Shown here piece after piece: positions 24,773 through 37,490 of a stretch of 64,000 nt of DNA. The stretch comes from Rotaria sordida (Eukaryota > Rotifera > Eurotatoria > Philodinida > Philodinidae). Where the stretch lies: NCBI GenBank assembly GCA_905250125.1, contig CAJNOL010000175.1, positions 1 to 64,000 on the forward strand, written 5' to 3'. The stretch's first letter is position 1. Every line of letters begins with the position of its first letter. The notes beneath the pieces were generated by a model, which was not told the DNA's origin, did not search any database, and worked only from the letters and a program-made list of their open reading frames with translations. A program made the position numbers and the translations under genes.

Positions 24773-26404
24773 TATGTAACATACCTGTTCTATCAACCTA
24801 CACCGTTGAGAAAAGTACAGAAATTTACATTGATTAAAGTATTTTCAGTGTAGATAACAAGTTTTTTTTTTCCATTGGCTGTAATAAATTTCAATAACAG
24901 TTTGATGAATTACCAAATTTTGAGATCCTATAATTATTTTTGTCATTGAGTCTAATAGTGTGCCAAAATCTCTAACAACTCATGTATTTTGAGATTATCA
25001 AACACACAAATACAACATGAGTTTAATCAATCTTTCGCATAGTTGCATGATACTCAATAAAAACAGTGAATTTAAGTATAGAACGAATTATTATTCTCAT
25101 AGATCTAAAAAGAATTATCAGATTCATATTGAATTCATGTGTTTTATAGTTGTCAAGTACATCATTTTGTAAAGAATTTGAACCAGGTATTAGACTCAAG
25201 AGCAAAAATAATTATAGGATCGCAAAAATTGCCATAAATAATTCAAATATTTCATTCAAATGATATTACTAGAGAAAAAAGAGAAAAATTTATTACAGCC
25301 AATGGTAAAGAACTTGTTATCAATACTTAAAATACTTTATTCGATGATACTTTTTGTGCTTTTTCCAACTATGTATTTTTATATCGATTTTGCGTTACAT
25401 AATCACAAAAACAAGCCTAAATGTTTCATAAAAATCATATAGACAATTCTATAAGTTGCAGAATTTAGATTTTTAAGATAAAAGATTTCCAAAGTTGATT
25501 AACATATTGTGTCAAATACATTGCATCATTTCATATGATGTCTTTAGAAATCGAATTGTTGCTTCCCATGTTGAACAAGGCATGACAAAAACGTGAGCTG
25601 AAGTTAGTTGTTCCTAAACTTTTTCCTACGACTTTATAATAAATAATAAATCCTATTATAATAAGACAATTAAAAAATGATTAAATTCTGATGTTTAGTT
25701 TTCATCTAATAAACAATGATATTCATAAAAACGTCATTAATGATAATATATGAATATATTTGTTTTCTCTCTACATTTTTTTTTATTAAAATTTTAATTT
25801 TAATATTAAATTCTTTTATCTGATAAAATCAAAAATGTTTCTTCTAAGGTTTTTTTTTATTCTAGCTTATTCGACCTAGGTTCATTAATGTCAATGATAA
25901 ATCAGAACAAATTTTGTATGCTCGAATTCATAGGATAATTAAGGTGACATATCTAATGTTATTCTTTGTATAAATTTCATACTTAAATGAACTTTACAAA
26001 ATCCACGTTTTTTTTTTTTATCATATGAAGAAAGCGGGAGACAAAAAAAAAGAAAACAATATAATCATATAAATGTAGCGACAACCTAGTTATTATAATC
26101 ATTGAATGACAAGTTTTAGCTTCTAGACAGCATAGACTTTTCGTCATCTTTGTCGCAATCAGTCTATCTCCGCCTTTTCCGTTCAACTAGCTATGTTCAT
26201 CTATCAGTTTGCTATTTTTTTTCTCCTTCTTTTTTCTTTTTGCTTTTAAAATACGCCTATATATCTACCGTTTCGATTGTAACATCGACAGCTGTGTCAA
26301 AAAAAAGAAGGAACAAGAAACAAGAAATAAATAATTCTATTCTTTTAGCTGTACGTAGTCTTCTCTACAAATATTACCATGGTTTCAATGTCAACTTTAA
26401 TCAA
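24773..26404. other. gene-free stretch upstream of the secreted-peptide gene
   Basis: Short frames on both strands around 25023-25442 lack domains. The frame of the following gene is open upstream from 26150, but it has no ATG before 26405 and its upstream part is Lys/Arg- and Phe-rich. I treat 26150-26404 as leader or promoter DNA. Confidence 0.4.
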
Positions 26405-26434
26405 ATGCATTATAGTATTGACACGTATGATTTT

Positions 26435-26761
26435 ATGATTGAAGAATATAGATTTATTTTATTTTTGTTGTTTTTTTCATATGTTTTAGTTTTCATTTTT
26501 TGTCAAATTCATTCGGCAAAAAAGGTTGATAACAATTATGAATTGAATGATATTGATCTTGGTGATGATCTTTATGAAACATTACCTATTCAACATCATC
26601 GACTTCTTCATCATCAAGATTTTCGACGAGCTTCATTACGTTATCATCCTCATGTTTTATATAAAAAAGCCAGTCTTCGACCAATTATTGGTCACAATGA
26701 CAAAATTACATTTACCAAACGAGATCGAGTTCGACGTTATTTATCATCATTGATCAATTAA
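26435..26761 (+). CDS. small secreted protein, possible neuropeptide or peptide-hormone precursor
   Basis: The single-exon frame gives 108 residues from the ATG at 26435 (118 from the ATG at 26405). I prefer 26435 because a classic signal peptide follows: a charged start, a core rich in Phe/Leu/Val/Ile, then CQIHSA. The rest is hydrophilic and carries several dibasic sites: KK just after the signal, RR, KK, KR and RR. These would release short peptides, two of which begin with the same ASLR. A poly(A) signal, AATAAA, follows at 26799-26804, only 38 bases after the stop, which supports a real transcript. There is no Gly before the basic sites, so the peptides would not be amidated. I recognise no known peptide family. 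Signal and cleavage pattern are seen; the hormone role is inference. Confidence 0.5.
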   Translation: MIEEYRFILFLLFFSYVLVFIFCQIHSAKKVDNNYELNDIDLGDDLYETLPIQHHRLLHHQDFRRASLRYHPHVLYKKASLRPIIGHNDKITFTKRDRVRRYLSSLIN

Positions 26762-26798
26762 GATTGAACAATATATACATATAGTTCTTTTGTCTTAA

Positions 26799-26804
26799 AA
26801 TAAA
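26799..26804 (+). terminator. poly(A) signal of the secreted-peptide gene
   Basis: AATAAA lies 38 bases after the stop at 26761. Confidence 0.4.
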
Positions 26805-29022
26805 GAAAAAAATACACAACAGTATGTTGGAATTGGTATGAATATTCAAATAAAATAATCTTGGAATATTTTCTAATATCATAAATTCATCTGTTAAATA
26901 TTTTTCTAATTTTCATTGACGGATAGACATATTCTTTTAGTATAATACGGATTTATTTTATGAAAAAATATCTATTTTGATATGACAATAAAATTTTATC
27001 GATCTCTATTTTTTTTCCCACATTAGGGGGTACCCTGAATAATGACTATATATAATAAATAAAACATTGAATAGTTTTAAAGAAGGATCCCATTGTATAA
27101 AATCCTATTGGATAGTTTTACACAAGATTTTGAAAGAAAACCCATTGTAATTTTAAGGATTCTTTCTTTTATTGGTATTATTATAAAATAGTAAACATTT
27201 CTCAAGATTCCATAATAGAAGAACAAAAGAATATATTTAGTTTAATGAAAATCTTTCACTCTACAGGATTTTATTAGTAGATATCATGAAATTTATCAAT
27301 GTTCAATATTAACACAAAAAATAAAGTCAACGGAAATCGTTGTTTACTATATAGAATAACTCAAATCCGTTAATTAACAAATATATATTGTTAGAAAGTC
27401 ATGACATGTTTTTCTACTTAATATACAGTATACTCATGGTCTTCTAACTCAATCCTATATTTTAATGAATGTCTATCTTCCGTGGTTTACGCCCATTGAA
27501 TGTCATGTTTCTATTTCTAATACAAGGCACAATATGTAAAATAAACAAGATGTGCTGTTTATTCGTCGTTGGTAGAAATAGTAAAAGTCAATAACATAAA
27601 TTACCGTCGATAGATTTGTTGAATAAAATTAAGATAAGGTTTTTTCAAAACAAATATAATTAAAATTGTTAAATATACAAAATATTTATATCGATAATAT
27701 TAATATGAATATTTCGTTCAAGTCAAACGATTTTATCCCACACAAAATTCTTCAATTATTTGAAACATATTGAAACTAGCTAAAGTTCATTCGATTTAAG
27801 TAGCTAAAAAATCTCCATTGAAACACATACTTATATTTAGACAAGATATATAAAAAGAAATCGAGTTTTAATTAGTTTTAAATCAATTTTGAATTTCTTA
27901 AAATTCGAAAATAAATTTGCAATATAATCTTATTTATAGTCAACTTCTTATTTAACATTTTAATTCAAACTGTTAATTTGATAAAAATAAATAAATTGCA
28001 TTAATGCTATTGATATAATCAGTTCATAGCGTTTTAGATTTATAAGAAAACGATAGAAGGATTAATGTTTGTCATATCGTATCTAGTCATTGATGTTCCA
28101 TCAAATTGCAGCACTATATGTCAAAACTAAAATAATAGATTTAGAAGATATGACAGATATATATGTAATAAGAAAACTAAGAGTTAAGTCATATTTCTCT
28201 GACATTCAATCGCACATGACAATCATATACGAAAGTTATAATTAACTGTAACGTGCATAAGTAATCATCATTCTTGTCGACAATTATAACCATCATCGTG
28301 CATTTTCTATTTACATATATATATATATATATATATGTATGTTTTCACTACAGTAGATGTTATTTATTATTTTTGACGATCTATAACGATAGTAAATTTT
28401 TAAATATTGTCGTTCTCAATGGATGAACAACAATGAATAATTGTTTTTTTTCTCTTTAAATATTCTTTGCCGTCAGGAATGGATTTCTTCTTTTTTTTTC
28501 ACTTTTCTTTATTTAAATTTGTTTTCTTCAATTGAATACACTCACGATACTAATGATATATATTTGAAAGTAGTTCATTACAATCATGAAGTGGTTTCAA
28601 TTATTTATTAAATAGTGATTATGATAGTCTTGGTTTGTTAGAATAAAATCTATTCATTGCTATGATATAAATCTGATTGAATACAATTTATTTAATAAGT
28701 TACTATAACAATTTGATGTGGTTTTTTTAATAAATCGTCAAAACTTCATTGTATTCAAAAAATTAAATAAGATGTATATCTCTTTTTAAAACGACACTAT
28801 ATTTGTTAATACAATGGTTTTTTTTTTTATTTCAAATGATTATGTGCTTTTCTCTATAAATAAAAATGACATAAATATCTGTGTATGAATCGTGTTTCAC
28901 AAAAAGCTTTCCGTATTAAAGATATAAAAATAAACCATTGTAATCGAATAAAGTCTAAAATGATGGATCTACTGCTTTCAACAAATCCATAGTTTAATAC
29001 GATTATCAAGGTATTACAATTA
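26805..29022. other. 2.2-kb gene-free stretch
   Basis: Very AT-rich, with a (TA)11 run at about 28316-28337. A minus-strand frame at 28854-29123 runs into the next fold-back element and is spurious. Confidence 0.4.
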
Positions 29023-29615
29023 TTGTCTGTTAAAAAAAATAGTGGCCGTGGCCATTTTTGCAATAAGTCAAGAAAGGAAAGAGCTAAAGAGCTGCGATTT
29101 TCACCAGTTGAAAGAGACGACACTAGGGCATCTTTTTCTCCAATATTGTATGACGCGAAATCATTTTAAAACCAAACGTTTTTACAAAACATCGAAAAAA
29201 GGCACAAAAATTGACTTTTGTTGAGATAAAACTTTCACAAAGAGTAAGAAAATTCGCTTAAAAATTAAGAGAAATTCATACTTTTCGAGAGAGTAAATAA
29301 AGAATTTGATTTTCTTAACATTATAATACGTGAAGATGATCATTCAGATTATATCTTAAACTATAGATTGAAGGTTCCTCTATCCAAATCCCAATATTAA
29401 GATCAAAATTCATCGGGACGGCATATCGTTTTCATGGATTTTTGCAACGTTTTGCAGAAATGATTGATTTTAAAATGATTTCATCTTATACAATATTGGA
29501 GAAAAAGATACTCTAGTGTTGTCTCTTTTGACTGGTGAAAACCGCAGCACGCTAGCTGCTTTCGTTCTCAAGTTATTCGAAAAATAGTCACGGCACCTAT
29601 TTTTTTAACACACAA
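29023..29615. mobile_element. fold-back element with TA flanks and arms of about 170 bp
   Basis: Ends read TTGTCTGTTAAAAAAAATAG on the left and TTGTGTGTTAAAAAAATAG on the right, other strand. TA flanks them at 29021-29022 and 29616-29617. The arms continue inward as diverged inverted copies (landmark CTTTTTCTCCAATATTGTAT on the left and its complement on the right). Length 593 bp with no coding capacity. TA duplication suggests a Tc1/mariner-type mobiliser. Confidence 0.65.
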
Positions 29616-31180
29616 TAGCAACCAATATTTCTGTCATTATTTCTAGTGAATAGTACACAGACTAACAACTCGGCAAATGTGGGTATAATTTAATATTTAC
29701 AATCACAGTGAGCAATATAGGACTTATTTAATCAATATTAAGCTTCTCTCAAAAAGTTCATTTTCGTTAGAATAATTGAAATTAAAATAAATGCACAGGT
29801 AGATAGCTTGAGATTGAATCTTTCACAGACAGTATGAATCTTTTATTTGGTACGTTGTTTTTTTTTTTTTTTTGTTGAAAAATTTTCGATGATTTCCATC
29901 ACATTCTGATTGAAAAAATATGCTTTTTTTTAGAGAAAGTAAGACAGTCTTTTCGGTTTTTTTTCCGTTTATGCTTTTTCAATCATGCGTGCCGAAATTC
30001 TCGAAAGAGCTTAATTGTAGCCAATTACTTTTATTTGTGTTCAAAAGAGCATATGCAGCTGCAATATCTGACAGAGTTCGGTTTTTTAATTAGGTCTTAT
30101 TATAATTATCTCAAAATGCACTTCTACAAATAGATGACTGCTTTTTGAGATACTAAATTTGCCATCCTGTTTCTCCGCATAGAAATTAAGAATTCCAAAA
30201 ATAGGCTCTACTGGGTACTACACCTTGACAAGCTATTTTAAATAAAAAAATTTAATATACCGAATAAGGGGTCAAAGAGAATTTTGGGTCGTCAAAAATG
30301 AGCTGTTTTTTACTCTTATTTGTTGAATATCTCATAAAAACATGATGGTATAGGGTTAAAAATTTTAGTTTAATCTCTCTAGTGCAGTCTCAACATATCC
30401 TGAAAGTTTCATACGATATGAATGTACCTGGTCCAAGATTATTTTTTGTAGGAGAACCAGTTTAAATCTTGTTCGACATAAGTCATATACATGGACCACT
30501 AGAAAACTTTCTTCGTCCGATTCTCCTAGCAGCCATAATGTGCGTTCACATGTTCTATTATAGACGCTTAAATACAATTAGGAATATGTGCCAAGTGTCG
30601 ATCTTTTATGTCTCATACGTCATAGTATTTTTTCATTTCGTTCAGATTATTCACATACCATTTCCGATATGAGTTCGAAAACTCACGTGAATAGTTTTGT
30701 ACGATGATTTTGCATGTACGTACAATTTTAATATCGATGATTAAATCCAACGTAGGATAAAAACTAGTCGAGCTTACGGCTGTCTAAACCCAGTTTATAT
30801 TCTCTATTTGGATATCAATAATCTAATGTTGGACGAAGTTTATGTCTCACTGAGAGAGTTCAAACTTATACTGAAAATGGTATGTGACAAATCTGAAAGA
30901 CATGACAAAAATACAACGATACATAAGACATAAAAACTGATATTTTGCACATAATTCTAAATATGTTTTAAGCATTACAATGGACGAAAAAACTTTTCTA
31001 GTACTCCAGGTAAATGAAAGTTTGATGTATAGATTCTGTAATTACTATTGAACGAGACATTTCTGTTTGTCTTGTTATGCATCGTTGAACGAAAAAAGAA
31101 TCAATCTTTTTAATTTGTTTAGTAAAAAGATACTTCAAAGAGAATTATCTCATAAAAAGACCTTGTTTTGTACATTTTAA
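29616..31180. other. gene-free, less AT-rich repeat-like stretch
   Basis: Sequence around 29940-30900 has higher GC than its flanks and overlapping frames on both strands (30365-30577 minus, 30469-30672 plus), the usual look of decayed repeat DNA. I found no paired arms or recognisable product. Confidence 0.35.
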
Positions 31181-32740
31181 GAGTGAGTATCTGAGCAAAC
31201 CAAGCCATTTAGTGGAGTGACGAGAGGGTAATATCTCAGCATTTCTTGATTTTTTTTTTACATTCTGTAGATAATGATGAGTTTAGTGATATCTGGAATT
31301 TTCAGCTCAGTTCTATTACTTTTTTCAAGATCATTTTTCAAAATATTGCTGAAATTTTCGATGATAACTATTTGCTAATTTTTTAATTGTTTTTTTTTTG
31401 TAAATTTTCTTCAAAAGAATGACTTTTGTCTTTCGGAATGAAAGAGTTTTGATTTTATGTTCTTTTAATCATAATTATCGGTAATTTCTACCACTACGTA
31501 CGAAATTTTTGAAAATATATTAATACTCCAAATAGATTCTTCTTATACCCTATGAGGCATTTTGTTAGTAAAATGTCAGTCAATCGTGTTATATGCGTCA
31601 ACAACGGAATGCTTTGATACTTTCAACAGTAATAAAACTCATAAAGTTCGATTGTCTGATATATTTAACAATTTTGACCGATAAGAAAACTCAATCCCTT
31701 TCAATCAAAAGTGATCTTTTTCAACTATTCATAAGATATGAGTGAAGATGCCGGCGTATTTTTCATAGATTATATTTTCTTCGCTGCTTAAAATTTTCTT
31801 ATCTAGCTACTTTTTTTGTTGTGAGTGTTATGACAGTATAAGATTACTAAATCACACCTGCGACATTTTTAGTGTTAATAAAAAAAAAGGTGATGATTTT
31901 ACGATGAAAGCAACTTCCATAGAAAATAACGTTAGAAAAAGGGAGTATTTCCAGACTTTAATTGGAAAAAAGTTGTTATTTTATCAAAAATCAACCTTAT
32001 ATTCTCAATTAGCATGCAAAATTACACCGGAAAATATTTTTTCATTGTAAACTCTTTCCCACCACAATTTTGCCCATAGGGGGAGGGGAAGGGGTGTGCA
32101 CAGAGTGAAATTTTCGAGGTAAATGAGGGGCTTGAAGTGTAGCAAAATTTTCTTCAGGAATATTTCCAGATGCAAAAAAAAGATATTTTCTTATATAGTT
32201 TTACATGTTGTTTGCGAATATCAGGTTTAGTTCTGATAAAAGCTAATTTTTTGCAATAAAAATCTGGAAATATTTTCCTTTTCTAACGATATTTTCTATG
32301 GAAGTTGCTTCCCTACCTAACATTTCATTTTTTTAGTTAACATTAAAAATGTCAAAAGTCTAGCTTAGTAATTTCATACTGTCATAACATCCACAATAAG
32401 AAAAAATTGCTAGAGAAGAAAAGAAGGTCCGTACATAGTACTAGAAATTACTAATAATTATGATTAAAAGAGCATAAAGTAAAAATCCTCTCATTTCGAA
32501 AGATAAAAGTCATTTTTTCGAAGAAAATTCACAAAAACAAAACAATTAAAAAAATCATAAAATAGTTATCATTAAAAATTCCATCAGTATTTTGAAAAAT
32601 GGTCTTGGAAAAAGTAATCGCATAGAGTTGAAACTTTCAGACATGACTAAACTCACCACTATCTACAACATATTAAAAAAATCAAGAAATTCTGAAATAT
32701 TACTCCATTGTTGATTCCTGATTTTGTCAGAAACTTACTC
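31181..32740. mobile_element. 1.56-kb fold-back element flanked by TTAA
   Basis: TTAA at 31177-31180 and 32741-32744 flanks ends reading GAGTGAGTATCTGA on the left and GAGTAAGTTTCTGA on the right, other strand. The left arm runs to about 31995 and the right from about 32225. The left arm has an extra block of roughly 280 bp (about 31500-31780) without a partner. The loop (about 32000-32220) holds a strongly G-rich run at 32079-32094. TTAA suggests piggyBac-type mobilisation, but the ends lack the CCCT motif. No protein is encoded. Confidence 0.6.
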
Positions 32741-32997
32741 TTAAATATATCATAATGATTTATAACTTTTTTGTGTTTTCGTCTTGCCAATTTTAGGAGA
32801 ACATTTTAAAGAAATTTATATTATGAATTTAGACAATAAGATAAATAGTAGAAGATGCTGAAGTTTTTCATGAGAGAAAAATAATAATGAAAAATTTAAT
32901 ACTTGTACAGTTTATCTTGGCTCATGGTATCGAAAATTCAAATAGTTATGATTATGGAAACATAAAACATAACTTTTCCGTATTGAATTTTGATCTA

Positions 32998-33869
32998 CAG
33001 TAATCGCCATAAGTGGGCGCGATTGAAAAAACGAGGAAGACAAAGGAGTTATTTGGTCATATTTTATTTATGAAACTTACATTATATGTGCATCATCCGC
33101 ATAATTAATATAATGGCTTTTTCTTTGAATTAACAATGCTACTCTATTTTCCATAGAATCGCCTAATTTTTCAACAAATTCAATAGCTAAGTTTCTCCAT
33201 TCTTTTTTTTATTCTCTCAATGAAATTATTGATCGATATATACGGTTCTTTTTTTATTCTGAGCTCCACTAATGCCTAGACATCTTCAGTTGGGTTAAAG
33301 TCTTTCAGTTTTATATCCTGCTGGGGTCTTTTTTAAAACATCGTCACTTGTTAGCAATGGTTTCGAGATCGGTCTCATTGAATGTACATCGGTCTCTTTA
33401 AATCTTCTTCTTAATGTGGTTTTACTAATTTTTATATCTTTTTGTGATAATCTAAACGCAATTTGACCGACAGATTCTATTGAATGTTGAGCTACCATGG
33501 ATTGAATTGTTGCGTATTGTTTTTCCTGTATAGACCGGGTTTTTGTACAATTTATACGTCACCAGCTATTTCATACCTTCTAACCCTACATTTTACAATT
33601 ACTTACTGATTCGTATAGATACTGTGGAATATTACCATTTGACATATGTGGGGAATAGCTTTGCCTTTACAGAAAGATAATTTCTTGTCTTTTCTTTAAA
33701 AAAAGGCTCATTTTCTATTGAGTTATAAATTGATAACAGAATGAATATAAATGTTCCTATTTATACCGGATGATGAGTCCAACTAGCCCGTCCAAACAAA
33801 GCAAAAAGATGAAATAAAAGTCATTGTTGGAGAAGAAAAAGAGCTCGCGGCCACTTATGGCGACTACTG
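32998..33869 (-). mobile_element. internally deleted Tc1-type transposon
   Basis: Inverted ends CAGTAATCGCCATAAGTGG (left) and CAGTAGTCGCCATAAGTGG (right, other strand) are flanked by TA at 32996-32997 and 33870-33871. CAGT ends with TA duplication are typical of Tc1. The minus strand encodes transposase pieces. Frame 33498-33295 carries the N-terminal helix-turn-helix (SKTTLRRRFKE...KPLLT). Immediately after, in a shifted frame, comes the C-terminal catalytic segment with the DxNPxE motif, followed by IKKEWRNL and similar strings down to about 33080. The middle of the DDE domain, including the first two Asp residues, is missing, so the copy is dead but may still be mobilised in trans. Confidence 0.85.
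33080..33498 (-). pseudogene. Tc1 transposase remnant
   Basis: Readable parts are the DNA-binding domain (67 codons from the ATG at 33498) and the C-terminal third after a frameshift near 33310-33325. The C-terminal part holds DFNPTED, which corresponds to the D.NP.E motif with the last catalytic acidic residue. It also holds at least one in-frame stop just after that motif. A full Tc1 transposase is about 340 residues; about half is deleted. Confidence 0.8.
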
Positions 33870-34393
33870 TAAATGATTTTGAGATTCGATAATGCTAAAA
33901 AAAATAATTGTTGTCATATTATTTTAATATGATGAATTTAAAGAAAGCTACTATTTCAATTTTCATACTTTTTCTTATAATGAGATTTAATATTTATTTA
34001 TATACATAAATGAGGACTTGATTTGAATTCGCTATTGTAAATTAAGATTAAATAGTTTTTCTATATGATTTACAAGATTGAGTACAAGAAAATTAATTAA
34101 AAGATACATGATTTTTTGATTAGAAATCTACAATCTGTTCTTATCATGAAAATATATGTCTATCACTATACAATAATAATTTTGTTTAAAGCGAAATTTT
34201 TTCTATCGAAATGATAGATTTATTTCTTATTGTTCTATTCAAACTTTTTAATTTGACATAAGACTATAATTCAAATCTTTTGTTAATTGTTCAATATTGT
34301 AATAAATCTAATGTTTGTTGAATAAAAATATTCATGATCTATTGTAATTTATTTTCTACTATTTTAGATGAACAGTAATTTCCAAAACTATTT
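33870..34393. other. gene-free stretch
   Basis: AT-rich DNA between the Tc1 remnant and the palindrome. Nothing recognised. Confidence 0.4.
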
Positions 34394-34986
34394 GACTAGG
34401 TTTGTTTTCAATATTTTCTCACTGCTGTCAACGCTAATACGAATCCAAATAATGATTTGTGTAGAGAATTTTATTTCTAAATACAAATTTTCTAAGATGA
34501 TAATTGTTGTTAGTATTCCAAAAATAGAGTTCCTGGAAACGCAAAACTCATATTTTTCATCTTCTGGAATTTGCATATAGAATTCTGCTTGAATTACTCA
34601 GGATAATAGAGTAAATAATTCTTTACACACATTTTTTGACTGAGATACATCAATCTTACGAAGGATACAAAAGCGTTTTTTGCTGCTATTTCATATTGTA
34701 ACATCATTTTTGTGCCTTTCGTAATATGGATGCATCTCAGTCAACAAATATTGTAGAGAATTGTTTACTCTATCGTTTTGGATGATTCAAACAGAATTCT
34801 ATATACGAATTTCAGGAGATGAAAAATTTGTCTTTTAGTTTTTTAGAATCTTTATCTTTGGAAATTTGGCAATCATTTTCATCTTAGAAAATTCTTTTTG
34901 GAAGTAAAATTTCTCTACACAAATCACTATTTGGATTCTTATTAGCATTGACAGCAGTAAAAATATATTAAATATAAACCTAATCG
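34394..34986. repeat. nearly complete 0.6-kb palindrome
   Basis: The left half (34394 to about 34680) and right half (about 34700-34986) are inverted copies of each other, with a centre of only 10-20 bp near 34690. Landmarks such as TTTGTGTAGAGAA, TATAGAATTCTG and TTGACTGAGATRCATC occur on both strands at mirrored positions. Arms are roughly 80 percent identical by eye. Overlapping frames on both strands (34368-34580 plus, 34576-34388 minus) are by-products of this symmetry. No target duplication is visible. Confidence 0.75.
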
Positions 34987-36954
34987 AATAATTTTAGGAA
35001 TCATTCTATATCAGAAAGATTTGTCAAAAGTCATTTAGTAGTAACGATTCAAAATATTCATTAAAGAAAATTTTACTTTTGGAGTATTCAAAAGCAAGAC
35101 AAATATTTAGTAATTGTGAGTTCTTTTGAGAATATCAAAATAAATATTTTAGAGACATTTATGCAGAAGTATTTTTCTTTAGCGATTGCCCTCGATTGCA
35201 TGATGCATATTAAAATGCATGACAACAAATTGCTGTCAATAGAAATGAATTATAAAATTTTAATTTTTCTTTGACAGAAAACAAAAAAATATATATAATG
35301 AAGCTTCTCGGGATACACAGAGTACTTTTTTCTTAGAATTGATTGTTAATGTAGAAATAATCTTGAATTATATTCTGAATCATAATTGTAACAAGTTAAT
35401 GACAACATCCTTATTGAACTTCTGAGATTATTTATTTCTATGTTATTCGTATGTTTAGAATATTAACTAATTTTTTAATTTTCATATAAGAATATATTGT
35501 AAGTCATCATTATGTTTAGATATTCAAAAAGAAATTCAATATTTAGTTTTCCCGATAATATCAACATTTAATCTTGTCTCATTACGTAGTACAAAAAATC
35601 ATCTAATCTGTATAAAAAAAAATCTGTATGTAAGGTAATAATATGAGAATGTACATATTATCATAAGTAAAATATTCGTTTGACGTATTTTTCATAGATT
35701 AATTATTATTTTTGAATTGTGAGATAAGTATTCACTCTTATATATATGTATATACGAATTAACTCTCGTCAACATTATGTCATGTCATTGCATAAGCTTT
35801 ATTTAGAATAGCTAGTTATTAATAATTGAAGCAATGACATAGATAAAACATGCAACAATAATTGCGATTAGACACGCTATCGATAAAAGAATTCATATGA
35901 GCCATTACGGATTTCAATAGGTAGTATTGTTATGTTGAATTTCCTTTGTTTTTCATCAAACATTCATGTAATAGCGGATGTGTAACGATTAAATGTTCTC
36001 TAAGTGGAAAGAAAAGAAATAGTTTGATATAATAAAAGAATTTCCCAGAAGACAACTAACAATATGCATTCAGAGTTACAAGTAGACATCTTAAAAGTTA
36101 CGCTAAGAATGTAGTTCTATTCTATTATTAAATGAAAAACATAGTAAGCATCATAGAAAAACTATTCTTAGTATGTTTATTAGATACTAAATCGGCAAAT
36201 AAGAAATAGAAGAGTATGTAAGTGCCGAGCTCAATGAGCCTTATAGTTAATAAGCTCTTATATATCAGCTTTCAAGTGTTCCATTATTTTATTCTTTATG
36301 AATATAAAATTCTTGTATGCAATAATAAGAAAGCATCATCGTAATTACGAACATTATAGTACCAAACGTAACGTATGAGACAAATACTTTGTCTTAATTT
36401 CATTTGTTCGATATCTCAGTATAAGAACATTGTAGAGAGTCAGTTGTGATATTTAGAAGATAATCTATGATTTCTACTACAAACTTCGTTTACCATGTAT
36501 TTTAGTTGTACTTATCAGATTTACGTTATGCACTAATAAGGTTGACTGTCAAAAAATTTGATTCATAATATAAAAACATACATGAAGTTTCAACTGATCT
36601 TATGAGATAAGAAAGTTTGCAATAAGAAATCTGATGGTATAGATTGACAGTCTTTTACAAATATTGTCAACTTTTTTTTTTATCTGTTTCGTTTGTCAAA
36701 ACATTAATCATCTGACTGATATAGACTAAAAAATATACAAATTATATTTTTTTTAATATGTATTAGAAAGCTCGAATAATTCTCTATAAAATCATAATTA
36801 AGTGTTGTTATTGAAACATAAGTCGATTAAATTTTAATAATTATTTACGATAACAAATATTATCATCTTAAAATTAATGATTTTGAGATTCTTAAAATAT
36901 TTCATTAAACTTAATCAAGGAAAGAACTAAATGTGCTTTTTTTAAGATACAATT
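34987..36954. other. 2-kb gene-free stretch
   Basis: Very AT-rich. A small palindromic cluster of TGCAT motifs lies near 35198-35223. No gene or element ends were recognised. Confidence 0.4.
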
Positions 36955-37490
36955 GATAGTACGGATGTGCAGTTTCAATTGACTGATCAACGACATCATC
37001 AACTCAGTTTAGTTAGTGCACACTGATCCCCGTATTCATTGAAACACGCCGCTACAAAAAAAGGTATATTTTAATAAAGTTGGTGTCTCAATATTGCAGC
37101 GAATATAAATGCCAATGTAATCAGTGTCACAGGGGACCTTGTATCAATCACTTACTGCTATTATTTCAGTGTTTACACTAACGCTCCACATTCCAAATCG
37201 ATAGAATTTTCAATGGACTATTCGCTCATATATATGTGAGTTTTAAATTTTCTTCTATCGAAGAAAATAAATAATAAAACATGTTTTATAGAACTTTACG
37301 AAGTAGTTTTTTACACGCTAAAAATATTTTTGATATAAAAGTATTTTACTATATCCAAACAAATTTTTTAGAAGAAATCATCAATAATCTTTCAGAAAAA
37401 AAAATACCAACATTGGCTTTCTACCATGTTCCGATACAGAAATATGAACAACATATAAGTTATGTAAAATTTTCATCATATATATTATAA
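36955..37490 (+). pseudogene. relic of a calcineurin-like phosphoesterase (DCR2 / purple acid phosphatase 29-like)
   Basis: Two separated pieces read like this family, in the right order. Near 37117-37140 a frame reads ANVISVTGDLV, like the TGD metal motif. The frame 37281-37490 reads NFLEEIINNLSEKKIPTLAF and then YHVPIQKYE, like the FHIPxxEY segment near the family's third metal motif. An earlier STDVQF at about 36957 may be the remains of the DxH motif. The GNHD motif is not seen, stops interrupt the frames, and no splice sites join the pieces. I infer a decayed fragment; chance similarity is possible. Confidence 0.35.

Noticed and set aside
34368..34580. 70-codon plus frame and 62-codon minus frame
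   Set aside because: Both lie in one arm of a palindrome.
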